Position numbers and translations under genes: made by a program. Under the pieces are notes generated by a model. It was not told where the DNA came from. It ran no database searches and worked only from the letters and a program-made list of their open reading frames with translations. Of a stretch of 64,000 bases of DNA, positions 45,540-57,554 are shown one piece after another. Source of the stretch: Anadara kagoshimensis (taxonomy: Eukaryota > Mollusca > Bivalvia > Arcoida > Arcidae); contig CM037861.1 of assembly GCA_021292105.1 (NCBI GenBank), forward strand, positions 29,279,674 through 29,343,673, given 5' to 3'. The stretch's first letter is position 1, and every line of letters starts with the position of its first letter.

Positions 45540-45800
45540 AATCTTGATACAAAAAAGAAAGTTGCATACAAATAACCTAGGGATATTGCAATCCTAGGCC
45601 TATCGGGGCGCACAAAAGTTTTATGGTCATCATCACAGTGTTGATGATAAGTATACTGTCGCTGTGTCAAGGATTGTCCTGGATGTATTTGACGCCCCAT
45701 AGTTTCATGTTCCTTTCACTCAACTTTGATTACACACGTGACGGGTGTATTTAGCTAAACAATATGTGCTTACCCTTCAGGGGCATCTTGGTGCAAGTTC
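45540..45800 (+). mobile_element. Family A retroelement, coding end, tail missing
   Basis: CTAGGGATATTGCAATCCTAGG, CACAAAAGTTTTATGGTCATC, GCTGTGTCAAGGATTGTCC, GTTTCATGTTCCTTTCAC, GACGGGTGTATTTAGC, TTACCCTTCAGGGGCATC. It breaks off before the hairpin. Confidence 0.72.
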
Positions 45801-45838
45801 ACGTGAAATAAATTTAACTTTTAGTCAAATAGTCAAAT

Positions 45839-46080
45839 GAACTATATCGTTGAAAACATCAATCAACTAAGATAATTGTTTTTAACTTAGCAGAATGAAT
45901 TTCAATGAAAATGCACCTGGTTGAACAAAATATCTTTTGATTTTCAGAAGGCTGAATAATGAACTATATGGTTAAAACATCAATCAATTAATAAAAATGC
46001 TGGCAACTAAACAGAATGGATTTCAATGAGAATGCACCTGGTTGATTAAAACTCTTTTAGTTTTCAGAAGGTTGAATAAC
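45839..46080 (+). repeat. Two tandem ~121-bp units
   Basis: GAACTATATCGTTGAAAACATCAATCAA and GAACTATATGGTTAAAACATCAATCAA start the units. Both contain AATGCACCTGGTTGA and end TTTTCAGAAGG.TGAATAA. Confidence 0.9.
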
Positions 46081-46424
46081 ATATCCCGCATACAAGCATT
46101 TAATTTTTCAAAATATTTATAGGAGACAAGACAATTTGATATTTACAATTGACTAAATGATAACCCAATGTAATGGACACATAGCTTTTTTATTTTAAGA
46201 AAACTATTTCGTTAATCGTCAGCGCATTATTTTTTTATATATATGGTTTATAACTCTTTTTTCATACAATACTTTGAAGACTGGCATTCTTGAAAAAATT
46301 GTTTTACATTTCCCTGATGTTTAAACGCCTCATATACAGACACCATTAGGAGACTTGACTACCGGAGAAAATCAAATATGGACCGATATGTGTGTTTGTG
46401 TTGATATGTCTATTTAATAACACT

Positions 46425-46560
46425 TGAGTTGTGCCAGACAACGTGTAAAAAGAAATGATTTTGTTTTTTACAAGAGGTGATTAGTTATTTAGTGAAGTAT
46501 TATATGTATATAAATCTATACGTGATTCCTAGTTTGTATAAATGGTGTATTAATTCGATT
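46425..46560 (+). repeat. Dispersed duplicate pair member
   Basis: CCAGACAACGTGTAAAAAGAAATGATTTTG, TACAAGAGGTGATTA and ATAAATGG match 50730-50840 (CCAGACAGTGTGTAAAGAGAACTGATTTTTG, TACAAGAGGCGATTA). Confidence 0.6.
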
Positions 46561-46671
46561 TATTTATACACGTATATATTACAGCGTACAGAAGAAACAT
46601 TATTATAGGATATTAATATACGAAACTGTTATTAATCAATATGTTATTCTAACTTTGCTCATCTTATGTCT

Positions 46672-46815
46672 TTTAGCTCGTTAAACAGGAGGCGTTAACC
46701 CTTCCGACCGAAGCACCTAGTCTCACTTCCCTGGTGAAAATTCACGTGTTTAACCCATGTCAGCTTTTACTTTGCCTCTGGATTGTGAGTCGGTTATGGA
46801 TTAGTATGTTTTTGA
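46672..46815 (+). mobile_element. Family A retroelement 3' end
   Basis: TTTAGCTCGTTAAACAGGAGGC, CTTCCGACCGAAGCACC, CACTTCCCTGGTGAAAATTCACGTG, TTTTACTTTGCCTCTGGATTGTGAG, GGATTAGTATGTTTTTG. The first arm of the hairpin is lost. Confidence 0.72.
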
Positions 46816-46844
46816 TTGTATATTATTTTTGTAAGTCGTAAAGA

Positions 46845-47110
46845 TGACACGAATAAGACAATTAAATAGTTGTTTAGCGATTTTTCTGGCCACGCAAAAA
46901 TCTTCATACAAAATATCAGCTGAATTGTTTTTAAACGTGCAACTCCGTTAAGTCGATTAAGAGAACTGTTTGGCTGTTGTAAGGGCCGAAATGTTAGCTT
47001 TCTAGACGTAAACAGACCAAAAGTATGATTCTGAAATAGGTGGAAGAACATTACTTTGTAGAACTTAATTACCAATTTTTGGTAATCTTCCTTACGAGTT
47101 AAATGACGGA
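46845..47110 (+). repeat. Diverged dispersed duplicate, copy 1
   Basis: GTTTAGCGATTTTTCTGGCCACG, AAATCTTCATACAAAATATCAGC, TTTTTAAACGTGCAACTCCG and GCTTTCTAGACG appear in the same order at 48040-48200. The 121-codon minus-strand open stretch across it (47159-46794) has no recognisable product. Confidence 0.6.
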
Positions 47111-47764
47111 AATTCGCCGAATCAAAGGCGGTTTCACAAGTTTTCTCGTCCAATGACATTCATTGATAACGTCACTTCCTATGCCGACAGGACTTGGAAT
47201 GTACGATTTTTCTCAACCGAGAACTTTAATTTTAATCTACTTTCACTTTCCAAAAAAATTAAAACAAGTAATAAAGCCATGGTTTTATTCAGTTTACCGG
47301 GTCGGGGCGGTACATAACAAATTATGTAAATATACATCGTACACCACTGCCTTATCTAAGTTACAATATGGCGCTAACCCTGCATATGTGTCCTCACTGC
47401 CTTGTGTACAACGCTATTTCTGGATAATTTAAAATTCGGTTAATTTGAAAAAAAGGATTGAAGTGGATTTCATTGTAACCAAGTTCAGCTGTAATCATTT
47501 AAGATACAGAATTCGAAACGAGATGTTAACTGCAAAGGTATCTCTATTATTTTATAGTGATTATAAAATCAAGAGAACATTGAAAAACATGGAATCCAAA
47601 AGGAGATGTTTTGAAAAAAAGTCCAGAGAAAATTGCTGTTTGATTATAACTTCAATTCTATTTTGATAGAAAGCTGATTAAAAAAATACCATAACATGTC
47701 TCGATTTATTGTATGTGGCAACATTAAAAAAATTAACATTCGGGAAAAATGCAATATTCTTTAA

Positions 47765-47945
47765 TGACATATCATACCAGTGTTAATTTGGCAGCACTGA
47801 CCTCAATTTCGAAATACAACTTATCATCATAAATGCTTAGATCAAAATTGTGAAACCAAAATTTTATCAAGGCGTTGAAAAAAATATCCAAAGGACCAAA
47901 ATATATTTAACCAATTAAATTTTGCATGGTGTAAAAATCAAACCA
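47765..47945. repeat. Interspersed repeat family B
   Basis: ATACCAGTGTTAATTTGGCAGCACTG, TTATCATCATAAATGC, TTGTGAAACCAAAATTTTATC, GGACCAAAATATATTTAACC. Confidence 0.65.
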
Positions 47946-48009
47946 AAATAAACAACACCTTCTAAATGCTCAAAGCATTTCTGAAGTTTAGGTTCTTATA
48001 TTCGGTAAT

Positions 48010-48240
48010 CTTCAGATTATAGATCGGCCTGAGTAAGAAAACTAAATTGTTTGTGATTCCGTTGGTCACGTAAAAAATCTTCATACAATGTAACAGGTCA
48101 ATAGTTACTAAACGTGCACTTTTGTTATAGCCGATTATAAAAATGGTTCAGTTGTTGTTAGAGCCGATTTGTCAAACTTCTAGACGGAAAATATGACAGT
48201 AAAATAAATCGACATCCATTATACCATAGAACCCATTACC
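48010..48240 (+). repeat. Diverged dispersed duplicate, copy 2
   Basis: TTGTTTGTGATTCCGTTGGTCACG, AAATCTTCATACAATG, TACTAAACGTGCACTTTTG and AACTTCTAGACGG align with the 46.9-kb copy. Confidence 0.6.
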
Positions 48241-48927
48241 TCAGGAGCGAAAGGTAACCAACTGTAACTTATTGTGACTTACATAATACATACGATGTTT
48301 CCAGATGAAACGAATTGTACATATTTCATAATTTTTTATATCGTAATATGGGAAATAGTTCAGTTTTTTTCTTGTCGTATTTGTAATGATTTGGAGATAC
48401 GAAACATCATTTTTGGCAAAAATATGTAAATATATTGATTTTGATTACTGTCTAATATATAACACATGTTATTACTAAATATATGTAACAGATCTCTTAA
48501 GGCTAGGGGATAAGACTATCGAATATAAATTATTTGGGTTTGTTTGAGAGTAAAATACTCTTAGATGAAGTTGCATTAGACACTGTGAAAACGCATTTCT
48601 TTAGTTGATGTGTATTTAAAATTCTGCCTTGCATAGTTTATCAATTCTTGGACATATTTTACAACAATTTTCAAAATATAATAGATAAAAGGAAAAACTG
48701 AATGATATACCTGAAATGCCTACAGTTTGTATAATTGTATAATGCTGTAAAGTATATATGAATTAACAAACTTTTTTCTGGAACATTGAGTAATGAACCC
48801 GATTTTAAAATGAACAAGTTTAAAGTATGGCTATGAAAACCTCTACAATACAAAGAATATAAAAGCAACTATCTTTAGATGACAAGGTACTCGCCTGATT
48901 ACATATGATATTTAAGGCCAATGTGTG

Positions 48928-48935
48928 AATTATTA

Positions 48936-48973
<38 letters not shown>
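48928..48973 (+). repeat. (TTA)n microsatellite
   Basis: About 15 TTA units directly before a family A tail. Confidence 0.95.
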
Positions 48974-48989
48974 GGATTGTTTTGGTGTT

Positions 48990-49120
48990 TTAAACAGGAT
49001 ATTCCTTTCAAGAGCAACCAGCATCACTTCCCTGGTGAAGCGCACGTGTTTAACGTAATTTTCTAGTTTTAACTTGTTCTATTGTTAGGATTTGAACTTG
49101 CAATGGCATGTTTAGATTAA
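48990..49120 (+). mobile_element. Family A retroelement 3' end, diverged
   Basis: TTTTAAACAGGATATTCC, GCATCACTTCCCTGGTGAAGCGCACG, TTGTTAGGATTTGAACTTGCAATGGC. It directly follows the TTA microsatellite. Confidence 0.55.
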
Positions 49121-50596
49121 TTTTGATTTTGCTTAATGGGCATTGCTTGCTGTAGTGTTAAATTTCACCATCTTTTATTATGACTTTCTTTCAATTACAT
49201 CAAGTATTCCTCTCATTATGGAGTGTTTCCGAACGTTCAAGTATTTTTTAGTAACAAATGCGACAGCAATTGTTTTATACTTTTAATATCCGTTTGAATA
49301 TATAACATTTTCTATCCCCATTTATTACATATCCGTTTGATATTGAACATTTCTACTCCAATTTCTTATTTATTAGACATCCACTAGTCGCAAAGAAGTA
49401 GATTATTTAAAGATAAATTCATTTATTTTCGTTTTCGATCAGAAGAAGTATTTTCTAGAAAAAAACAGAGTCATGAAGTGTCTAACGTCTAGAATGAGTC
49501 TTTAATTCTCCATTACATAACAAGTAATCTATTACTTAAGGTCTATGTCATTGACATCGTCAGAATAAGATATCTACATTCACAAGTGCATTTGCCTTTG
49601 TGTAAAGTTGAACACTTCGCCTCGTTTGACAATGAAATTTTTCGGGGTAACAATATGGACTTTCACCCTATCAGAAGTGTTATATTTATTTTATTATATC
49701 GATTGTTGGTGTTTATTATACTGTGCAACTAACATATGCTGGTACAAAATTCTGGCTGTCGTCCATAAGCAACATGTGTGACGCTTGTAACATTATCATA
49801 TTTATTTAACATTGCTTTAAAAAAGCGTTTTACTGAATGCGTTCGAACGGCATATGCAGTTTTTCTGTGCATATGAATTTTTTCGTAATGTCAACCGCTC
49901 ACGTAATGTCACACTATGACATCAGATTTTCTGAAATCAGAGAGTGACATAAATTTACTCAAACGCTTATCAACCAATCAAATTTCGAGAAATTTACAAA
50001 AGGAATAATAAAAACATTTATCTTTTTTGTAATAGGTGCCACTTTAAGAAAGAATCCATAGACTTAAACATCGACCAGTATAATTATGTTATGGTACGGA
50101 TTGTAGAGTGGGTCTAATCATTTTTATATGTTGTCATTTTGCTTGTTATGTTTGTTGTTTTAAGCAAGTTTTAGTTGTATATATTAGCAACTACCAAGTT
50201 TATTTTAGTATACGATGCTATATTCTGTTTGTATAGAGATTCTGTTAAGGACTAGTGATCGTTTCTAATGATTTGATTTTTTATTTTAAAATAATTCTTT
50301 GCTCAATTTATATAGTGAACCCAATAGAAGGATACGTTTATGTTTTATATAGCTTATTATTCTTGGGATTTTGGTGTTGCTATTTTGGTAGTGTTGGCTG
50401 TTGTCAAGGTCATTGAGCTACGAAATGCTTTATTCTGTCTGAAGCGAGATTAAGCTACGGAGCATTGAAGAATGTCTAATGAGTCTAGTTTTATGTTACT
50501 CCTAATCATACACTTCATAGGACATTATGACAATGTTATTGCGTAAGTTTGCTTCGACTACCATCTCTCAAGACTCCCACATTGTTTATACATGTT

Positions 50597-50597
<1 letters not shown>

Positions 50598-50664
<67 letters not shown>
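50598..50664. repeat. (AT)n microsatellite
   Basis: About 32 uninterrupted AT units. Confidence 0.97.
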
Positions 50665-50667
<3 letters not shown>

Positions 50668-50727
50668 CTGCTTCTTGAATGATTGTCAAATAAAATCAAA
50701 TATGTCTAGTGAATAACATTTGAAATA

Positions 50728-50842
50728 AACCAGACAGTGTGTAAAGAGAACTGATTTTTGTCTTGTACAAGAGGCGATTACATATGAAGTAAATAAATGT
50801 CACATCTATATTAATCTAAAGGTTTTAGCTGGAATAAATGGC
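50728..50842 (+). repeat. Dispersed duplicate pair member
   Basis: Counterpart of 46425-46560. A second shared pair nearby (TCTCTTAAGGCTAGGGGATAAG at 48492; TCTCTTAAGGCTAGTAGATAAG at 51481) suggests a larger old duplication. Confidence 0.6.
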
Positions 50843-51658
50843 TCTATATTTAGTTTTATTTGTAGCTGCTACGACTTATTCAATACAGTTTTGTTACGCA
50901 CAATCTATAAGCAATCCTAATATTTATTTTACTTTTAGAGCTTGGAATGAAAAACAAACATAATATTTTTGTCTCCGTCTATGTATACAGAAAAAGTATT
51001 TCGCAATTTTATAAAGCGTCTGACAGTTAATATCAGTGAAAATAAAAAAATTAAATTTTAATAAATGAGAACGAAATTTATTGAGTTTATATCGTGGTCA
51101 CTAACCCTATAGTAATTGTTTGGGTTGTTTGTTTTGTGTTTGCCCTTATACATGATACTTTATAGCATGTTGCAGTTAAAATAAACTTTTACTGAAAAAA
51201 TGTTCAAACTACTATTATTATGAGCAAAATTGAAAAGGTTAATCATGAAATAATAAAAATAGATAGATAAATAAATAAATAAAGTAAGCAAGTTATTAAG
51301 TTTTCGATTTATCATTATTATCAGTATCAATAATGTCTAGGATAATTTCCGTAATTAATACTACGTCATTTTTGTCTTTATTTAGAAATTAGTACGAACT
51401 TGTTCGACAAAAACAATCGCGTTTCTATTAATGATTAATATATTATATAATAGAAATGTTATATATGTATACGTAAGCATTCTCTTAAGGCTAGTAGATA
51501 AGATTATTTTAGATGAATTGTTTAGGGTTGTATGAGTGTAAAACATTTCTGATCAAATGAGATTTATGATTAATGGATGTATAACGTAATAAAAACTCTT
51601 TTGATACAATGAAGCAAAGATTTGATAGACAGTGGTAATATCTATATAAACAGAAAAG

Positions 51659-51860
51659 ACAATGTGTCACAGTGAGAAAATTATATAAAAGATCAATGTT
51701 TGTTTCTTAAAACTTTTCAAGAAAATAGAAAAAAGAGGAAATAAATGCACTTATATCAGACAATGTGTCACAGTGACAAAATTATATAACAGATCAATTT
51801 TTGTTTCTTAAAACTATTCAAGACAATAGAAAAAAGAGGAAATAAATGCATTTTTTAATG
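51659..51860 (+). repeat. Two tandem 101-bp units
   Basis: GACAATGTGTCACAGTGA at 51659 and 51760. The units are nearly identical through GAAAAAAGAGGAAATAAATGCA. Confidence 0.92.
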
Positions 51861-51869
51861 GCCACATAA

Positions 51870-53330
51870 CGACAAAATTCAAGTAAATAAGACTTGGTCA
51901 ATCAAGACATGACTGGGAAGGAAATCACATATAGTTAAAAATTCTTGACCTTGGGGAGACGCCTGAAATTGTGTTTTTTGGTGTGGCTTTAGTGTTTAAA
52001 GCGCCTTTATCCTCCCATTATACCACAACTAAGTAGTTATCTATAAATACACACATTGAAAAAGATAGAAATAAAATTAAAAACTTTATTATACATGTAT
52101 CAAATCATATTCCACAATGTGTGAATACAAAGAATCCTTAAAAGAAACAGTGGAAGCCCATCAACATCAGATAAACATCAGAAGATGACGCTTTTGACAT
52201 TTCAAAAAAAAATATTAATAAATAAATAAATAACAGAGTCAATAACCTAGTATAGAATAGCACATGAATGATATGCACTTTACAATAGCCAACACAGCCA
52301 ACAAACAAAAAATCCCCTTTTATGAGAATATAGCTCGATACAGTCGGAACGCCAACCCCGTCGGCGTAGGGATTCATTAAAATTTGTGAACTTGCAAAAG
52401 TGATGTAAAATTTGTCAAAAAATGGCGAACTTTTGAACGACACAAAATGAGGAACTGTGTTGAATGTATCACAGATTACCATAGATTGGGATGCAAAATA
52501 ACAAAATCAGAATATTTGAAAACCGACAAAAACTATTTTTTATAATTCCGGTTACAGTTTAATTTCGTAATTTATAGTGAAAAGTGAGCCACAGGCTAAA
52601 ACTCAAAATGTTATCCGTCACTAGATTCCTTCCCATTTCTCACACAGCTCGTGCTCAGAAACAATATTTATACCAAATGAAAGACCTTTTCAAAAGGTAC
52701 AATTCCATATATAATACATCAAATAATTTTCTGTACACAAAAAACGTCCAAGTTTTAAAATGCGAAAAAACGCCGCCGTCAATCCGGAATCTTGGATGGG
52801 GTCGGTCCATTTTCCGTCTAATTTGACCTAGAAATTTTGTTAGTACTGCTTCCTAACTATGTTCTATATATAGTTTGGACACACAGAAGACGCAGAATGG
52901 TATTTACGACTGAAATAAAGTAAGTTTTGGCGATTATTAGCATCTATTTCGTCAGATTTCTCAAGATTTATGCCGAATTTTAGGACCTACTTTCAGTCTC
53001 CATATTCAATTTGGCCATATGCCGCTTCGATCATTCATTTCACAAATCTGGTTTTCACAGGCCAATCTCGTGCACAAATATTGTGTTGGTTGACCCCATA
53101 CGGTGTATATTAAGTATCAGTGATTTGGTGGTACACTTGAAAACATGTGCAACCGTTTATTAAGCGTGTGCGATTTGGGCCTAGGCCTAGGATGCCAAAA
53201 TATGGCTTGTCATTTTTCTGTAACTTTTGCCTTGTCTTATCATTCTATGGTCTCAATATAATCACTCAACCTGTGCCTTTCTGAAGATAGGCACATCTCC
53301 CCATATCTGTTAAAAATCAGTGTCATTGCA
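51870..53330. other. Repeat-poor island, no gene confirmed
   Basis: Less AT-rich than its surroundings, with no family A, SINE or tandem repeat. It has open stretches at 52482-52138 (minus, 114 codons) and 52584-52826 (+, 80 codons). Part of it (GCTCGTGCTCAGAAAC to CCAAGTTTTAAA, 52647-52760) has a diverged relative at 56190-56305. Function unknown. Confidence 0.4.
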
Positions 53331-53333
53331 GGT

Positions 53334-53334
53334 C

Positions 53335-53374
<40 letters not shown>
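53334..53374 (+). repeat. (CA)n microsatellite
   Basis: About 19 CA units. Confidence 0.97.
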
Positions 53375-53376
<2 letters not shown>

Positions 53377-53379
53377 ATA

Positions 53380-54380
53380 GGCTGATAGGACTAATGAAAT
53401 ATTTAGAAATGTGCAACAGGTCTAGTTTTCAGATGTTCTATCCCTAAGCCTTAGTGCTTGGTGTTGTTAAGAAATTTTAAACAGCCATATGGAACCTAAA
53501 TTTGGGTAAAAACTTTTTGCTGAATGAGGCATTATCTTTAGCAGAAAATTAAATTCCAAATTGGTTTTATGTTTTACAGTGCAGCTTCACTGTCCAAAGT
53601 GAAAGTAGAACAAATTGTGCAAAATAGCAAGAACTAAACTGAAACTCAATAAGAAGATTAGGTTTCACACCAGTAGTGTTACATAACAAAACAGTGCAAC
53701 TAGAAGGGTTGTATATCCATATTAACTTAAAGTTTGTCTTATAAACAATCAACACCTGAGCTATGCTAAACACAAATTTCTAAAATGAAACTTGCTGCTT
53801 CCAAAATCAACAAATTAATAATCAGTCAGATTACTGGTACTGAAAATTAGTAAATTCCATTTGAATTTAAATGGTCATGCTTGTCAATTATTTTTATTTA
53901 AAGTAAGCATTCTTTAAATGTATAGTGTTTGATAAACATATTTGGTTCCAGTTTTACAGTCATTCCTAAACTAAGATTTTCCTTAATTGAAATCTGACAA
54001 CTTTTGAAACAATTTTATGTGACTGCAAATAAAATTTCAACAAAATTCGTATATAAATGTAAAAAAAATCAACAATGGTCTTCAAAATGTCCCCTTAAAT
54101 TTATGAACATCTTGAATACAGAAAAAAAAGTATTCAGCTTTCAAATTTGCTAAATTCAAGTTGAGGAAAATCTCAAATAAGGAATGAATGTTAAACTGGA
54201 GTCCGCAGTCTTAAAACCATCACTTTCACAGAATATTCATATCTAAATGCATAGTACCAGACCATAATAACCACTGCCATATCTAAGGTCTTTGTGTTCA
54301 AACCCATATTCCATTTACAGAACAAACACTCTAACTGAACGGGTTGTAATTTGAAACAAAATACCAGCATACATGTATAT
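53380..54380. other. No gene recognised
   Basis: AT-rich unique-looking DNA between the CA microsatellite and MITE copy 3. Confidence 0.45.
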
Positions 54381-54383
54381 GTA

Positions 54384-54562
54384 CAGTCAAACCTGTGTAT
54401 AAAGGCCACCCAAGGGAACCAATAAAAGTGGCCTTTATGGGCAGGTGGCCCTTATATACAGGTTTAAACAATATGGATAAAGAACTATTTGGATACAATT
54501 CTACTGGCCTTTATAAGCAGGTGACCCTTATATTGAGGTGGCCTTTAAGGCAGGTTTGACTG
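54384..54562 (+). mobile_element. MITE copy 3 (best preserved)
   Basis: 179 bases from CAGTCAAACCTGTGTATAAAGG to GCAGGTTTGACTG, flanked by TA on each side. Inside are further copies of the AAAGGCCACC/GGTGGCC theme in both orientations, so the sequence can fold over most of its length. No transposase is encoded. Confidence 0.88.
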
Positions 54563-54694
54563 TATTTCATACAATAAACATTGTATATAAATCCCATCAA
54601 GTATAGGCCTACACATTGTGTGCTTGTAAAATTATGTGCACTGGGATAAAAATATTGACATGCCAATATAAGCCTACATATATGCACACATCAT

Positions 54695-54945
54695 GCCAGC
54701 ATGTATACAGTCTAGCTTTGACAGGCCTGTATGTATAGTCTAGCTTTGACATGGCTGTATGTATATATACAGTATAGCTTTGACAGGCCAGTATATATAC
54801 AGTATATGTATCTTGACGGGCATGTATGTATACAGTATATATATTGACGGGCATGTATGTATACAGTATATATCTTGACAGGCCAGTATGTATACAGTAT
54901 ATATCTTGACGGGCCTGTATGTATACAGTTTAGTATACAGCTTAG
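54695..54945. repeat. ~35-bp minisatellite, about 7 units
   Basis: Units read TTGACGGGCATGTATGTATACAGTATATA, with variants TTTGACAGGCCTGTATGTATAGTCTAGC. Period 30-39 bases. On the minus strand all frames stay open, giving a YTVYIHARQ-like peptide repeat, which is an artefact of the repeat and not a gene. Confidence 0.9.
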
Positions 54946-55451
54946 TTGAGGTATGATAAACATAAGTATAAGGCTACATAGATACTGCCATGCCAGAGTA
55001 GGCTAGCTTGATGGGAATACAGGATATGTATGGTTTAGCTTTTGACAGCTCAACATTGGTTTAACATGTTAAAACAACAATTATAAAACTCAAACAATCC
55101 ATATACAGGTAATGAATTTAAAGACATTAAGTGATGAGAATTCTTGCTGCATCTGTAACTGAAACACTACTCATGTAGCTATTTAATTACGAAAATGCAA
55201 AACACAGTTTTCAATTTTTCTTCAAATGTTAATGGAAATCCAATATACAATGCATTCAGTTGTCCAAATCTATGTGTTCAAATGCCACAGTATATGTTAT
55301 AAATATATTTGAAAATATAATATCCAATGAAATGCATGTTAGCAAGCTAAAAATTTAAAAATACACTTAGCATTCCTAATATTCACAAAAAATTACTTTA
55401 ATTATAGCAATAAATGTCTCTTTTGTAAATCCATTTAATTCTGTAGTGAGC

Positions 55452-55521
55452 TAGGCAAATAAATAAATAATTAATTAAATAAATGAATAATCAATTAAAT
55501 AAATAAATAAATTTATTTTTA

Positions 55522-55560
<39 letters not shown>

Positions 55561-55562
55561 CC
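55452..55562 (+). repeat. (TAAA)n compound microsatellite
   Basis: TAAA units with TTAA and TGAA variants and an internal inverted TTTATTTTTATAAA. Confidence 0.95.
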
Positions 55563-55710
55563 ATCAAATCTAAAATGAGCCAATATTAATGCATATGGAA
55601 TTGGTTTTTTCATTTCTTCTGTTTGTCAAACTGTGTCATATAGGCCTTGTCTTTGTTCACAATGCATAAAATCAATCCCATGTGTGATAATGGGATTTTT
55701 TTTGTCATCT

Positions 55711-55711
55711 C

Positions 55712-55746
<35 letters not shown>

Positions 55747-55751
55747 TATGG

Positions 55752-55789
<38 letters not shown>

Positions 55790-55790
55790 A
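55711..55790 (+). repeat. (GA)n compound microsatellite
   Basis: Two GA blocks, each followed by a TATGGTGCT spacer (TATGGTGCTGAGAG and TATATGGTGCTCAAG), so the block and its flank were duplicated together. Confidence 0.95.
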
Positions 55791-56804
55791 TGGTGCTCAA
55801 GTCAGAACCAGGCATTGAACTGGACTACAGATTTTTAAACAAATTGGTGGGGCTTCAGTTAGGCAAGGCAAAGACTTCTGAAGACAGAAAGTTCTATGCA
55901 AGACAAGAGAGATAACTCTCATTTTCGTAAATGGCTCTTCGACACTGACCAATGGAATACGTAAATTAACCGTTTATTTCGTCGAATGATTTATCAACAT
56001 AGAGTTAAATTGCATTATGTGTATTTTTATGAAAGAATTTGAAATCGTTATCACGTGGGTGTTATTAGAATTAGTTGCAACGTCATTTGAAACTTGACAT
56101 TGAAGCATCGATCATCGCGGGGACAGCCATATTTGTTTTCATTGACAACCAAATGTACTTCCCAGTCTTTCGGGTGTTTAAGATATTAACAGGTCGTGCT
56201 CAGAAACCATTCTTAATTAAATTCAATTCTAATTGCGTGATGTCACATTCTACATAATATCAAGTGGTAATTCTGTGTACACAAAATTCGTCCAAGTTTT
56301 AAAGATTGTCGAAAATTTTGGGGCAATTGTGAGAAGAAATTGATTGTCATCAAGAAATCAGAAAAATGTGTAAATAACAGTATCTTATCGCTAAATTGAA
56401 ATTTAAATCTCAAACTGTTGTTTATTCGGCATATAATTCAAAAGTTTCATAGATAAACTTTACTTCATTATGTCCCAATATGGGTTTAAAGACGGGTGTC
56501 TTTTCGCCCCTCAGACACTTGTCAAAAAGTAATCCCAAATTTCCATACGGCGGAAGGATACACAATTTGTAAAGCCGAAACACAATTTGTGGAAATTGCC
56601 GGCTTGGCGTTCCGAGTGATATGGATACCATTAGAAAGTAAAACTACAGTGTGACATTTCATACATATGTAAAGATAGAACAAACTTTGACACAAGTTCA
56701 GAAGAAATAGTATGATATAATGTTTCTGGTGTCAATAAAGATTATCTATGTAAGTCTTAAGTCAAAATGACAGAAAGAGTGGGAGAGTATTCATGAGGTA
56801 TCAG

Positions 56805-57225
56805 TTTGCAACAGAATTTCTGATATAGTATATTACCGCTAAATATTCTTACATAATGGTCTGAATTTTAATGATTTGGGATTGGAGTTTTGTGACTAAT
56901 ATTCATATATTTGTAGACATAAAACGTGTTGCTTTTCAATATGGCTTCGTCTCAAGTATCAGACTTCCGGCTTTTTTTTCTTTCTTGTATTTCTGATAAA
57001 GTATTTCACCGCTAAATATTCCGACATGATGGCCTGAATTTTAATGATTTGTGACTGATATTCATATACTTGTAGACGTAAGACGTTGCTTATGAATTTG
57101 ACATGAATTTAAAAGATTTGGGATTGAAGTTTGGTAACTCATATTCACATATACGTATTAATAAGGCGTCGTTCTCTTTCAATATCACTTCGTTTCAAGT
57201 ATCAAGCTTTCAGCTTTATTTTACT
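56805..57225 (+). repeat. Two to three diverged ~173-bp units
   Basis: TTACCGCTAAATATTC at 56833 and TCACCGCTAAATATTCC at 57006. Both are followed by GAATTTTAATGATTTG, ATTCATATA and TGTAGAC. CTTCGTCTCAAGTATCAGAC (56945) returns as CTTCGTTTCAAGTATCAAGC (57188). Confidence 0.75.
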
Positions 57226-57554
57226 TCTTGAGTTCGTTTTCAATTAATTTGCTGTATTGTATGTGTTGCGATCTTTTCTGCTTTTTCCACTTTAGGAACA
57301 TTCATGGTCATCAGGTCAAATTATTGTTATTATATTTGCGAACATGAGGTCATTGTAGGCCCATCCCATTAGAAATATTATTGATTTATTATGTCAGGAG
57401 CTCTCGTTCTCTCTTGTCTGGTCGACGTTAACTGCGTTTACTTGGACAGGTTTACAAACTTGAGTTTTTGCTTTAAACATGGACGTATACCTGTATGGTT
57501 TATTAATTATAAATTTAGTCTTAAAGATTTTTATAAAATGTACCAAATGTTTCA

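Noticed and set aside
46794..47159. 121-codon minus-strand stretch as a possible gene
   Set aside because: It lies across a dispersed duplicate (relative at 48010-48240, where the frame is not kept) and a retroelement tail; no family similarity.
54609..54963. Two minus-strand open stretches with YTVYIHARQ-like repeats
   Set aside because: Frames left open by a ~35-bp minisatellite; no domain and no splice context.
55633..55818. 61-codon stretch rich in RERERE
   Set aside because: Translation of a GA microsatellite.
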